NCBI GenBank assembly: GCA_042663485.1
Contig: JBHTAF010000002.1
DNA length: 64,000 nucleotides
From: Natronosalvus sp042663485
Lineage (GTDB): Archaea > Halobacteriota > Halobacteria > Halobacteriales > Natrialbaceae
Reading direction: 5' to 3' (one strand)
Part shown: positions 7,567 to 15,319 of the stretch, one piece after another
Layout of the letters: the number at the start of each line of letters is the position of its first letter
Position numbering within the stretch: the first letter of the stretch is position 1
Notes under the pieces: generated by a model
What the model was told of the DNA's origin: nothing
What the model saw: only the letters and a program-made list of their open reading frames with translations
Databases searched by the model: none
Translations under genes and position numbers: made by a program

Positions 7567-7986
7567 TCAGTCGTCTTCGAGCGCGTCGGCGATACGGTTG
7601 AGCGCGCGGGTCTGATCGCGCAGTTCGTCACGGACCTGTCGAACCTCGCGGACGAGTTCCTCGTTGCCGACCTCGTCGCCGCCACGACCACCGGGACCGC
7701 CTGCGCCCGGCCCGCCGGGTCCGCCGCCCATCATGCCGCCCATCATCTGGGCGAGGGGGTTGCCGCCCATGCCGCCGGGTCCGCCGCCACCGCCACCGCC
7801 GAACGGACTCTCCGGTGGCCCCTCACCCTCCTCGGCTTCCGCCTCGCGTTTTTCGCGGATCTCTTCGACGCGCTCGCGGAAGGATTTTTCCTCGCCGTCG
7901 CTGTCGCCGTCTCCGCTGTTATCGACGTCGACGTCGACGTCGGTCTCCTCCCCCGCGTCGGCGTCGTTGTCGTGATCGTCTGCCAT
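7567..7986 (-). CDS. Hypothetical acidic protein with a Gly/Met-rich centre
   Basis: A 139-residue soluble protein of unknown function. The first 30 residues are almost all Asp/Glu/Asn/Val (DVDVDVDNSGDGDSDGEE). A charged helix (FRERVEEIREKREAEAEE) follows, then about 45 residues of Gly, Pro and Met with NPLAQMMGGMMGGGP in the middle, and finally an amphipathic helix (EELVREVRQVRDELRDQTRAL) that could form a coiled coil. The opposite strand has long open frames caused by the repeated Gly codons, but this frame has a proper stop, start and acidic bias. It stands alone between a PAP2 gene and a DUF2797 gene. The 176 bases upstream of the stop hold no other gene. Confidence 0.65.
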   Translation of the reverse strand: MADDHDNDADAGEETDVDVDVDNSGDGDSDGEEKSFRERVEEIREKREAEAEEGEGPPESPFGGGGGGGPGGMGGNPLAQMMGGMMGGGPGGPGAGGPGGRGGDEVGNEELVREVRQVRDELRDQTRALNRIADALEDD

Positions 7987-8081
7987 ACTCGTCCTTCTCG
8001 AGCGCGGCGGAAAAGGATTGTTATCTCGGGAGTTTTGACGCCGGAACCCGGTCGAGTGCGGCCTCGACCGGCGGACGAGAA

Positions 8082-8960
8082 TCAGCCTCGAGTGGCGAAC
8101 GACCCGAGCGATGACTGGAGCCGTCGACCCCCGGTATCGGTGGCCTCGAGTTCGTATCCCACCAGGTCCCGCATGTCGACGACGTAGGCCGTCCCGCCGC
8201 GCTCCAGGACGAGCAGTCGCCCCTTCGTGCCGATGACGGTCCCCGCGGCGATGGTCTCCCGGACGGGGCGATGATCGAGGTCGAGGTCGTACGCGAAGTC
8301 GAATCGGTCGATGACGTCGAACGCGTCGCGGCCGAGCAACGCGTCCCAGGCGTCACCGTCGACCGCGCTGGCCAGCGTCTCGACCTTCGCGTCGGTTCGG
8401 ACGCGGTCGACCAGCCCCTGTTCGCGGGCGATCTCGGCCTCGAGTTCGCGAGCGATACGGCCGTTCGAGACGGTGTGGAGGTGAGCGGCGCGGTCGGCCC
8501 CCTGCTCGCGAAGCCGAGTCTCGAGGCGCCACGAGCGGGTGACGCCTACCTTGAACGTCGCCGGGGCGAACGCTGCGAGGTAGACTGCGTGCTCCTCGTA
8601 GCAGTCCATCTCGTCTTTCAGGCAGGTGCCGGTACACCGGGCGCAGACCCAGGTGCTCGTGTGGTACTCGCAGTAGGGTGCCGCCGGGCGGTCACAGGGG
8701 TGGTGGACGTCGCCCTCGAGCGAGCCGGCGCAGTGGCGGTCGCCGAGAGCGTACTCGAGGACGGTGCCCGGCTCGAGGGCGAGCGGCGTGACGGTTCGGT
8801 CGTCCCTCGCGGTCGCTTCGGGGTCGCTGAGTAGCAAAACGGCGTCGGTCAGCGGCGTCGGTTCGTTCGGTTCGTCGGCTGCACTCGAGGCCGTGTCCGA
8901 CGACTCCGCATCGACCGCCGCCGACACCGGTCGGCGCGGTCTGTACCCGACGACTTGCAC
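8082..8960 (-). CDS. DUF2797 family protein with cysteine motifs
   Basis: A 292-residue protein starting at GTG. Motifs of DUF2797 are visible: CDRPAAPYCEYHTSTWVCARC followed by CLKDEMDC (likely zinc sites), then PATFKVGVTRSWRLETRLREQ and ARELEAEIAREQGL in the centre, a GIY-YIG-like arrangement in which KVGVTR takes the place of the catalytic strand. The N-terminal 55 residues are an acidic, Ala/Ser-rich extension. The biochemical role is unknown; the similarity to GIY-YIG folds suggests nucleic acid binding. The neighbouring small zinc protein on the same strand ends about 45 bases before nothing in common, so operon status is open. Confidence 0.8.
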   Translation of the reverse strand: MQVVGYRPRRPVSAAVDAESSDTASSAADEPNEPTPLTDAVLLLSDPEATARDDRTVTPLALEPGTVLEYALGDRHCAGSLEGDVHHPCDRPAAPYCEYHTSTWVCARCTGTCLKDEMDCYEEHAVYLAAFAPATFKVGVTRSWRLETRLREQGADRAAHLHTVSNGRIARELEAEIAREQGLVDRVRTDAKVETLASAVDGDAWDALLGRDAFDVIDRFDFAYDLDLDHRPVRETIAAGTVIGTKGRLLVLERGGTAYVVDMRDLVGYELEATDTGGRRLQSSLGSFATRG

Positions 8961-9005
8961 GGTCGTCCTTCGAACCCGCGATAGAAAGCCGTGACGCTCG
9001 CCCCG

Positions 9006-9182
9006 TCAGGGCCACTCGCACGCGGCGCCGACGGTCAACGCCTGCTCGTCGATGTACGCCGCCAGACACGCGTAGTTGCAGAACTGGCCCGCCCGTTCGC
9101 GGCCGTCGTCCGTCGCCTCGCTCACGAAGACGGGGTCGTGACACTCCACGTCGCTGCCGCAGTAGGTGCAGTCGGTGGCCAT
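9006..9182 (-). CDS. Small zinc-finger protein (58 residues)
   Basis: The translation begins MATDCTYCGSDVECHDPV and has a second metal pair in GQFCNYACLAAYIDE, so the pattern is CxxC...C-H...CxxxC, a treble-clef-like small zinc domain common among haloarchaeal microproteins. It ends ACEWP. The frame is short but has a clean ATG, good codon bias and conserved-looking cysteine spacing. Haloarchaeal small zinc proteins have been linked to biofilm, motility and regulation in general, but nothing in the sequence shows which process this one serves. Confidence 0.75.
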   Translation of the reverse strand: MATDCTYCGSDVECHDPVFVSEATDDGRERAGQFCNYACLAAYIDEQALTVGAACEWP

Positions 9183-9301
9183 ACCCGTCTATCGATCAGC
9201 GAAGAGGAAGGTGTTACCCTGCGACGCTCGTCGAGAGCGTCGACAGCCGTGCCGCAACAGCCAGGACGGAACGAGAGACTATATTTCGGCGATAACACAA
9301 G

Positions 9302-9309
9302 GAATATAG
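9302..9309 (+). promoter_or_regulatory. TATA box for the BsuPI-domain gene
   Basis: GAATATAG is centred about 28 bases before the ATG, giving a leaderless transcript. A second A+T patch (ctatattt, 9279-9286) lies further upstream. Confidence 0.55.
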
Positions 9310-9332
9310 CCCCAGGGGCGGAACCACCGACC

Positions 9333-9665
9333 ATGACACTCGAGGGCACGCTCGACGTGACCGTGACGGACGGCGTTCCGACGTTCGAACTGACGGTCGA
9401 GAACACCGGTCCGGACGACGTCACGCTTCAGTTTCGAAACGGCTGCAAGGCCGACTTCGCGGTCGAAGACGACGGGGCCGAGCGCTGGCGACTCACGAAC
9501 ACCCGCATGTTCACGCAGGTGCTCTCCCAGGCCGACCTCGACGCCGGTGAGACCACCACGTTCGAGGCTACGGGTGACCAGCTCGAGCCCGGGCAGTACG
9601 TGGCCGTCGGCGAGTTGAACGCGAACAACTACGACTGCACGGCTCGAGCCGAGTTCTCGGTTTGA
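9333..9665 (+). CDS. BsuPI-like (intracellular proteinase inhibitor) domain protein
   Basis: A 110-residue beta-sandwich protein. The features are LEGTLDVTVTDGVPTFELTV, then NTGPDDVTLQFRNGCKADFAV and later LDAGETTTFEATGDQLEPGQY and VAVGELN, the pattern of the BsuPI domain: paired strands, an N-T-G loop, and a final strand pair. Bacillus BsuPI inhibits an intracellular serine protease; in archaea the family function is unknown. No signal peptide is present, so it is cytoplasmic. The ATG was chosen because a TATA box lies 28 bases upstream and the family begins there; the frame itself is open further upstream. Confidence 0.75.
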   Translation: MTLEGTLDVTVTDGVPTFELTVENTGPDDVTLQFRNGCKADFAVEDDGAERWRLTNTRMFTQVLSQADLDAGETTTFEATGDQLEPGQYVAVGELNANNYDCTARAEFSV

Positions 9666-9767
9666 GGCGAGGGCGTCCGCACGCGGACACGTGGGCCTTC
9701 GATGTTCGATGGAGGTACCGATAGCATCGTTCCCGTAGCCAGATATTCTTAATGATTATTAAATATG

Positions 9768-9773
9768 TTTATT
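9768..9773 (+). promoter_or_regulatory. TATA-like element in an A+T-rich patch
   Basis: TTTATT ends a 30-base A+T-rich stretch (9743-9773) in otherwise GC-rich DNA. It would place transcription start at about 9797, just ahead of a 22-codon ORF and about 70 bases before the membrane protein gene. Confidence 0.45.
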
Positions 9774-9804
9774 GGCCGAGAGGGCGTATTGTCCCTCGAG
9801 GATT

Positions 9805-9873
9805 ATGACGTCGATACCAACGTGTGAGCAGACAGTACAGACAGTTTCCATCCCTCAGAAGGTGGGGCAATGA
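9805..9873 (+). CDS. Putative 22-residue leader peptide
   Basis: An ATG begins a frame MTSIPTCEQTVQTV... that ends in TGA overlapping the ATG of the next gene (ATGA). Its start is about 34 bases behind a TATA-like site. The purine-rich end of the frame, aaggtgg, can act as a Shine-Dalgarno site for the next gene. It may exist to couple translation to the membrane protein or may be a chance frame; the peptide resembles nothing known to me. Confidence 0.3.
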   Translation: MTSIPTCEQTVQTVSIPQKVGQ

Positions 9874-10748
9874 GTTTCACTTCGTCCACGAGAGCCGCCG
9901 GTACCCGGATGCTGGGATCGGTCGGTCACGGCGCGGGACGGCTACGCACGCCCGCGTTCTACCTCGTCACGGCCGCCTTTCTCGCGTTTCTCCTGTTCGC
10001 GCTCCGAGACTCCATGCTCATGGCCGGCCGGGCGTGGACGGCGGGGTACGCGTTTCCGGGTCACCGCGTTCACCACGTGATGATCGGCGCCACCTTGACG
10101 GTGTTCGCCGCGACCATCGCGGTCCAACTGTTCCGCCCCGCCGAGCGCGTCGGGGCGCTTCAGGCGGCGCTCGCGTTCGTGATTACGGCGTTTCTCATCA
10201 CCGTCGCCGCGTCCGGGCTAGCGGCCGCCAGCGAGATCGTCGCGTTCGTCGTCCCGGTGTTCGCCATCGCCCTGTTGCACCCGGCCCGTCGCAACCTGAT
10301 CCCGTCCCTCGAGCGGCGAGGACTCGACGCACGGCTGTTCGCCCTCGCAGCCGTCGGTGCCCTCGGCTTCGCCGTCGTCGCCGCCGGCGAGTTCGCGAAC
10401 CACACGACGTTGACCAACGAACACGTCGTCTTCGGCCACTACGAGTTCCTGTCGTTCGCGGCGGCGTCGATCGGACTGTTCGCGTTGCTAGGAGCCCTCC
10501 GACCCGCCGGCTGGCGCGCACTCGTCTACGGGAGCGCCGCCCTCGCCGTGCTCTTCGCCGTCGGTTCGCTGGCGTTCCCGGGTGCCGAGCAGGGCTCGAG
10601 TCTCGGGACCGCAGGGTCACTCGCCGTGATCGCCTGGGCCGTCACGTTCGTCGCGCTCGCGGAGTACGGCGCTCGCACCGCCTCAGCTAACCCAGAGGTC
10701 GGACTCGACTCGAGTGCGACTCCCGGAACCGAGCCGCCACAGGCTTAA
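9870..10748 (+). CDS. Hypothetical multi-spanning membrane protein
   Basis: A 292-residue protein with about eight hydrophobic helices starting around residue 30 (FYLVTAAFLAFLLFAL) and continuing in pairs to the C terminus (TAGSLAVIAWAVTFVALAEY). Polar loops contain HRVHHVMIGA and FANHTTLTNEHVVFGHYEF, so several His residues sit near membrane edges, which could point to metal or haem binding, but no known motif is complete. The N and C termini are Ser/Thr/Pro-rich. An SD-like aaggtgg lies five bases before the ATG. The stop codon is embedded in the TATA box of the following gene. I cannot assign a function. Confidence 0.75.
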   Translation: MSFTSSTRAAGTRMLGSVGHGAGRLRTPAFYLVTAAFLAFLLFALRDSMLMAGRAWTAGYAFPGHRVHHVMIGATLTVFAATIAVQLFRPAERVGALQAALAFVITAFLITVAASGLAAASEIVAFVVPVFAIALLHPARRNLIPSLERRGLDARLFALAAVGALGFAVVAAGEFANHTTLTNEHVVFGHYEFLSFAAASIGLFALLGALRPAGWRALVYGSAALAVLFAVGSLAFPGAEQGSSLGTAGSLAVIAWAVTFVALAEYGARTASANPEVGLDSSATPGTEPPQA

Positions 10749-10751
10749 GCC
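10742..10751 (+). promoter_or_regulatory. TATA box of the DUF5787 gene
   Basis: GGCTTAAGCC is centred 28 bases before the GTG start and overlaps the stop codon of the preceding membrane-protein gene. The downstream gene is therefore likely expressed from its own leaderless transcript. Confidence 0.55.
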
Positions 10752-10773
10752 CGTCCCGCCCCCAGCCCAGACA

Positions 10774-11793
10774 GTGAGCGAGTTTGCGTTCGAACTCGAG
10801 CTGTGTGCGGCCCTGGAGGCGCGTCGAGCGGGAATTCTCGCCCGCCAGCTCGGCGGGAGCGTCGCCAGCCCCGGCGCCCGTATCCTCGACGTCGTCTCCG
10901 TCGAGCCGGGTCCCGAGTTCGACCGGCGCACGGCGATCACCGCCGATTCGATCCCCGACGCGGCCCTCCAGGCCGACGTGGGCACGGGCCGGGCGCGCTA
11001 CTGGAAGGACTGCTTCGACTGCCACCCCGAACGCGCCCGCCGGGCGGTCGAACGCGCCGTCGAGATCGGGTTCTTCGAGTCCGAACCCCGCAACGGACGG
11101 GAGTACGTGCGTCAGGTGGCTCGCTATCCCGACTGGTACGGGAAACTGGTGGGAATCGAGAACAAGCCCGACCTGGGCCGACCGGGCGACCTCGAGGCCC
11201 AGTTGCGCCTCGACGCGAGCCTCGCGCTGGTCGACGAGGCGGTGCTGGCGACGGAGAGTTACGTGACGCGAGCGCACCTCAACCGGATTCCCGAGGCGGT
11301 GGGCGTCTGGCGGATACACCGCGATGAGACGGCAGCGCCGACTGGTGGCGATACGGGGCCTGTAGACAGTACTATAGAAATTGAAGTAATACGCGAGCCC
11401 ACGCTGTTACCGACCGCGAAGCCTGGCATCGAACCGCTCGAGTACCACCCCGGACGGACCGACGTCGCGGTGGTTTCGCCGGAACGGAAGGCTCGAGCCA
11501 GGCGCCGACTCGCCGAGCGATCGTACGGAAAGGGGTGGCGAACGTACGATTTTCCCGCGTGTGCGGCCTGCGCGCCGCTCGAGCGGGACGGTGCGACCCT
11601 GCCGCACTGCCGGTGGGCCGAACGCGTCGTGGACGCGAGTTCGGAGTGTGGGCCGGCGTGTCCGGGCTACGAGTCGGTCGAGGAGCCAGAAATTCGGGTC
11701 GACCTCGAGGCCGAGCGCGACGAGCGGACGCCGTGGGTAGCCGATCCGGCCGGAAAGCGGCGCCGTCAGTCGGGACTGGATCGGTTCTCCTGA
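10774..11793 (+). CDS. DUF5787 family protein
   Basis: A 339-residue haloarchaeal protein with GTG start. Its conserved core includes FELELCAALEARRAGILARQ, RYWKDCFDCHPERARRAVERA, EYVRQVARYPDWYGKL and GIENKPDLGRPGDLEAQL. The combination of the E-x-K-x-D pattern in VGIENKPDLG with a following LALVDEAVLATESY resembles nuclease-type PD-(D/E)XK folds, but that is only an inference. The C terminus has clustered cysteines (FPACAACAPLERD, LPHCRWAE, SECGPACPGY) that may bind a metal. Genomic context (a membrane protein before, an MBL hydrolase after on the other strand) does not explain its role. Confidence 0.8.
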   Translation: MSEFAFELELCAALEARRAGILARQLGGSVASPGARILDVVSVEPGPEFDRRTAITADSIPDAALQADVGTGRARYWKDCFDCHPERARRAVERAVEIGFFESEPRNGREYVRQVARYPDWYGKLVGIENKPDLGRPGDLEAQLRLDASLALVDEAVLATESYVTRAHLNRIPEAVGVWRIHRDETAAPTGGDTGPVDSTIEIEVIREPTLLPTAKPGIEPLEYHPGRTDVAVVSPERKARARRRLAERSYGKGWRTYDFPACAACAPLERDGATLPHCRWAERVVDASSECGPACPGYESVEEPEIRVDLEAERDERTPWVADPAGKRRRQSGLDRFS

Positions 11794-11853
11794 TCACTGA
11801 GCGGGTGAACATTGGGCGGACACGAACGCTCGAGGAGAGGGAAGTAAAGAGGT

Positions 11854-12690
11854 CTACAGCGAGTATCGCTCCCCGTCCACCGCTAACGGCTCCTCGAAGG
11901 CCTCCTCCGCCGGGTAGAAGTGCGCGAGGTGCACCAGCCGCGTGCGCTCGGCCGCGAGTTCGTCGGCCAGCGCGAGCGCCCCCTCGCGCGTCATGTGTTT
12001 CGTTCCGAACGTCCGCGGGACCCCGTCCGGACCCTCGTGGCGGCCACCGATGGGGTGTTTCTCGGCGAGGTGAGCCGGGACGATGGCCTCCGCGAGCAAG
12101 AGATCGGGGTCGGCGAGCACGGCCCGCGAGTCGTCCGGGACCGCGTAGCTGGTGTCACCCGTGATCGACAGCTTCGCCCCCGTTTCGGGATCCTCGACTG
12201 TCAGCCCGTAACAGACCAGCGGCGGGTGGACGACCGGAACCAGCGTGACCTCGAGTCCGCAGGTCGAAAAGGGCTCGAGCGGCGTCCGCGGGTGGACGGT
12301 CACGGCCTCGAGATAGTGGTAGTCCGCCGAGACCGTTTCGGCGACGCTCTTTCCAGTTTGGGGATCGGTCTCGTCGGCGGCGTAGACGTCCAGTTCGTCG
12401 ATCACCCGGAAGACGTTGCCCAGCCCATCGAGGTGATCGAAGTGAATGTGTGTGATGATCGCCGCGTCGGGCAGGGCGACCTCGTCGCGGAGGAACTGGT
12501 AGCGAAAGTCGGGGCTGGCGTCGATCAGGAGGGACTCGCCCGTGCGCTCGTTCTCCACGTGGACCGAGAATCGGGTGCGCTCGAGTCCGCGTTCTCGGGC
12601 GAGCCGACAGGTCTCGCAGTCACAGCCGACGGTGGGCGTGCCGGTGGTGTCGCCCGTACCGAGCAGCGTCACCTCCACGGTCAGGGCCAC
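11854..12690 (-). CDS. Metallo-beta-lactamase fold hydrolase, PhnP-like
   Basis: A 278-residue cytoplasmic enzyme. The start VTLLGTGDTTGTPTVGCDC with CETCRLARE is the PhnP-type N terminus, where cysteines bind a structural zinc. The catalytic signature is THIHFDHLDGL (HxHxDH), with a later His in VPVVHPPLVCYGL, the Asp in LSITGDTSYAV and the C-terminal HLAHFYP. E. coli PhnP hydrolyses phosphoribosyl cyclic phosphate; here no phosphonate genes are near, so the natural substrate is probably a different cyclic phosphodiester. A single-gene unit convergent with the DUF5787 gene. Confidence 0.87.
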   Translation of the reverse strand: MALTVEVTLLGTGDTTGTPTVGCDCETCRLARERGLERTRFSVHVENERTGESLLIDASPDFRYQFLRDEVALPDAAIITHIHFDHLDGLGNVFRVIDELDVYAADETDPQTGKSVAETVSADYHYLEAVTVHPRTPLEPFSTCGLEVTLVPVVHPPLVCYGLTVEDPETGAKLSITGDTSYAVPDDSRAVLADPDLLLAEAIVPAHLAEKHPIGGRHEGPDGVPRTFGTKHMTREGALALADELAAERTRLVHLAHFYPAEEAFEEPLAVDGERYSL

Positions 12691-12847
12691 CTCCGAAGCC
12701 GGTCGCTCGAGCGAGGGAACGTCATCGCCGGGGAATACGGCCGTGGGGGATAAGGGTGTTACCGCTTCCGTTCAGGGATTCGTCGATCGATTTCAGTCCG
12801 AAGGCCTCGAGCACCCGGTCCAAAGGCCTCGAGTGATCTCGAGGGGC

Positions 12848-14938
12848 TCAGAGCGACGTATCGAGACCGACCACGGTGACCGACGCCGCGGTCCCGTCCG
12901 CGCTCGCCCAGAGGTCGCCGCTCGCGCTGTACTCGAGCGGCCCGAACTCGTGCTCGCCCGTCTCGGCGGGGACCTCCGCGTAGTAGCGCACCGAGTCGCC
13001 CGCCTCGAGCGGGTCGTCGAACTCGACGTAGGTCGCCCCCTCGACCTCGGTGACCGAGTGGTCGTCGCCACCCACCACGGCCCACTCGTCGGGGAGGCGG
13101 TCGCGAACCAGGGTCGCCTCCGTCGTCGAGTCGACGGTGAGGTCGATCCTGGCCGTCTGGCCGGCGGTGTAGGCCGACGAATCCTGCTCGCGTGAGAGGG
13201 TCGCGGTGGGGAACGTGGGCGCGTCGAGGCCCTCGGCGATGGCGTCGAACCGGAGACACGACTCCGAGAGGACGACCTGGTTCGTCGACTCGTTGTCAGG
13301 GTCGTGTCTGACCCAGTCGGCGTTGTCCGAGGCGACGGCGACGCCGAGTCGCGACCCGGCCTCGAGCGTCCAGTCGATGTCCCAGCAGGCGACGGGCACG
13401 CGGTAGGCTCCGTCCGTCGGCGTCGGGGACTCCTCGTCGATACCGTCTCGGAACCGCGAGTTCCAGAACCCGCGAGCGAAAGGCCGGGTGCTACCGTCGG
13501 ATCGACGCTCGTAGACGACGGCCGTGAACCAGGTGTCGTCGCTCGAGGCGACCAGCAAGTCCGCGGTGACGTGCCCGGCGACTCGCATCGACTCCTCGAG
13601 AGGCGGGCTCTCGAACATGAGGTGGTCGGGTCCGGACGAACGGTCGGCGAACATTCCCTCTTCGTCCGCGGGCGGCGAGGCGTCCTCGAAACTCGAGACG
13701 CCAGTCCCCAGCAACTCGAGTTCGCCCGCTGCGGGGTCGTCGCGGACGAGCGGGAACGCCGTCTTCTCGGCGGTGGCCGGCGGCCAGACGTCGAACTGCG
13801 TCCGCGGCGACGACGCCGACTGCACGTCGACCGGTGGCAGGTCCATCACGTCGGTCTCGACGCCGTCGACCAGCCAGTGGTCGAACCAGGCGTGATACAG
13901 CGCCGGGCTATCGGGGTACTGCCCGGCGGCGTGACCCCAGTCGCCGACGACGAGCCGTTTCGGGTGGTCGTCGGGGAGCGCCTCGTAGAACCGGGTCGAT
14001 CCCCAGCGCTTGACGTTGCGGTCCTCCCAGCCGGCCTCCATCATCACGGGGCACTCGACGTCCGCGGCGCGTCGGCGGTAGTCGCGCTCGATCCAGAACT
14101 CGTCGTAATTGGGATCGTACTCGTAGGATCGGATCTCGTGCTCGAGCCGGTTGCTGGGCTCGACGCGGGTCGTGAGCGAGTCGAGCAGTTCCTCGGGATA
14201 CTCGACCGCTGCCGGCGGGATGAGCCCGAAGCCGAAGTCGAACAGCGTCGGCGTCCCGTAGGTGTCCCACGGACAGGCGCCGTGGAACCGGTAGTCGTAC
14301 CAGCGGTCGATGGCGACCTGCGGGACGATTGCTTGCAGGTGTTCGGGGTCCTCGATAGCGGCCGCGAGCTGGGTCGTCCCGTCGTAAGAGCCCCCGATCA
14401 TTCCAATGTTCCCGTTGGTCCAGTCCGCCTCGCCGAGCGCGTCGATCAGTTCCTTCCCGCTGAGACGCTCTCGGATGCCGCCGTAGTCGTAGTAGCCCCC
14501 GGAGTTGCGCGTCCCGATGAGGTCGAACTGGGCGCGGGCGTAGCCACGCGGCACGAAGAAGTCGGCGATGCCGTCTTTCGCCGGGCTCTCGCCGCCGTTG
14601 AGCGCCTGGTAGAGGTCGTTGTACGGCGAGTACGTGAGGATCACCGGCACGTCGGAGACGGGTTCGCCGTCCGCGTCGACCGGACGGATGATCTCACCGT
14701 ACAGCGACGGCGTCTCCGTCACTTCCTCGCCGTCGCGGTTCTCGAAGGTGAACTCGACTTCGATCGAGTGCGATTCGGGATCGCCGAGATCGTAGCGGGG
14801 TTCGGTCTCCCCGCTGGTGGTTTCGATCCCGTCCGTCGCGGCGACGGACGCGGATCCGAGCAGACCGAGCACGCTCGCTCCGGCCAGGGCGCCGGACGCT
14901 TTTAGAATCGATCGCCGATCGACTGGCTGCCGTGACAT
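12848..14938 (-). CDS. Tat-exported CocE/NonD-type hydrolase (X-Pro dipeptidyl-peptidase S15 family)
   Basis: A 696-residue secreted alpha/beta hydrolase. The signal peptide has the twin-arginine motif VDRRSILKASG followed by a hydrophobic Ala/Leu stretch and an AxA-like site. The nucleophile Ser sits in GMIGGSYDGTTQ at about residue 180; the His is in VVGDWGHAAGQYP and the acid in the preceding PVMMEAGWEDRN region. The C-terminal third is a jelly-roll (XPD C-like) domain with AGHVTADLLVASS, followed by an extra beta domain of about 110 residues (ARIDLTVDSTTEATLVRDRL) that looks like an adhesive or CARDB-type fold. Family members hydrolyse X-Pro dipeptides, esters or beta-lactam antibiotics. 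The Met chosen begins the Tat motif; upstream Mets give no signal peptide. Confidence 0.88.
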   Translation of the reverse strand: MSRQPVDRRSILKASGALAGASVLGLLGSASVAATDGIETTSGETEPRYDLGDPESHSIEVEFTFENRDGEEVTETPSLYGEIIRPVDADGEPVSDVPVILTYSPYNDLYQALNGGESPAKDGIADFFVPRGYARAQFDLIGTRNSGGYYDYGGIRERLSGKELIDALGEADWTNGNIGMIGGSYDGTTQLAAAIEDPEHLQAIVPQVAIDRWYDYRFHGACPWDTYGTPTLFDFGFGLIPPAAVEYPEELLDSLTTRVEPSNRLEHEIRSYEYDPNYDEFWIERDYRRRAADVECPVMMEAGWEDRNVKRWGSTRFYEALPDDHPKRLVVGDWGHAAGQYPDSPALYHAWFDHWLVDGVETDVMDLPPVDVQSASSPRTQFDVWPPATAEKTAFPLVRDDPAAGELELLGTGVSSFEDASPPADEEGMFADRSSGPDHLMFESPPLEESMRVAGHVTADLLVASSDDTWFTAVVYERRSDGSTRPFARGFWNSRFRDGIDEESPTPTDGAYRVPVACWDIDWTLEAGSRLGVAVASDNADWVRHDPDNESTNQVVLSESCLRFDAIAEGLDAPTFPTATLSREQDSSAYTAGQTARIDLTVDSTTEATLVRDRLPDEWAVVGGDDHSVTEVEGATYVEFDDPLEAGDSVRYYAEVPAETGEHEFGPLEYSASGDLWASADGTAASVTVVGLDTSL

Positions 14939-15193
14939 ACGCTCGAGCACAACAGTCGCCATAAAGAGCGTGTTGACAATCCCATCAAAACGTTCGTGGC
15001 GGTTGGATCGACTGGCGAATCCGCTCACACGAGACGCTCGAGAAAGAGCTGACCGAGTGTGCGAATAACGATGGTAGAACTATTGTGAGCGGCCTCTTGT
15101 ACGCCTCGCTCGACCCACAAAATCGACCGACTTACTAACGCCGGGAATTGCTATTCTAACCGCGACGGCAACTGAAGCGGGCGAGAGTCGATC

Positions 15194-15215
15194 CGGAAGG
15201 AGAGTTCTCCTTCCG
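15194..15215. promoter_or_regulatory. Perfect inverted repeat in the gap before the FAD oxidase
   Basis: Arms cggaaggaga and tctccttccg are separated by two bases, a perfect 10-bp inverted repeat. It lies about 105 bases before the oxidase ATG and 255 bases from the divergent hydrolase start. No gene is seen in the rest of the 14939-15319 gap. A two-base loop disfavors a hairpin, so a dimeric regulator site is more likely. Confidence 0.45.
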
Positions 15216-15319
15216 TTTGTATCTGATGACCGTCTTGCATCGTTTGCACGGACGGCAGTGGGTGACAGAAAATCACTAGCTAGCTACCTAACCCTCGCGG
15301 CCGTATTACCGAAGATGCT

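Noticed and set aside
13304..14905. A long plus-strand frame of 533 codons opposite the CocE/NonD hydrolase
   Set aside because: It mirrors the minus-strand gene, has Arg/Val-rich composition typical of a complementary frame in GC-rich DNA, and shows no domain, whereas the opposite strand has a full Tat signal and catalytic motifs.
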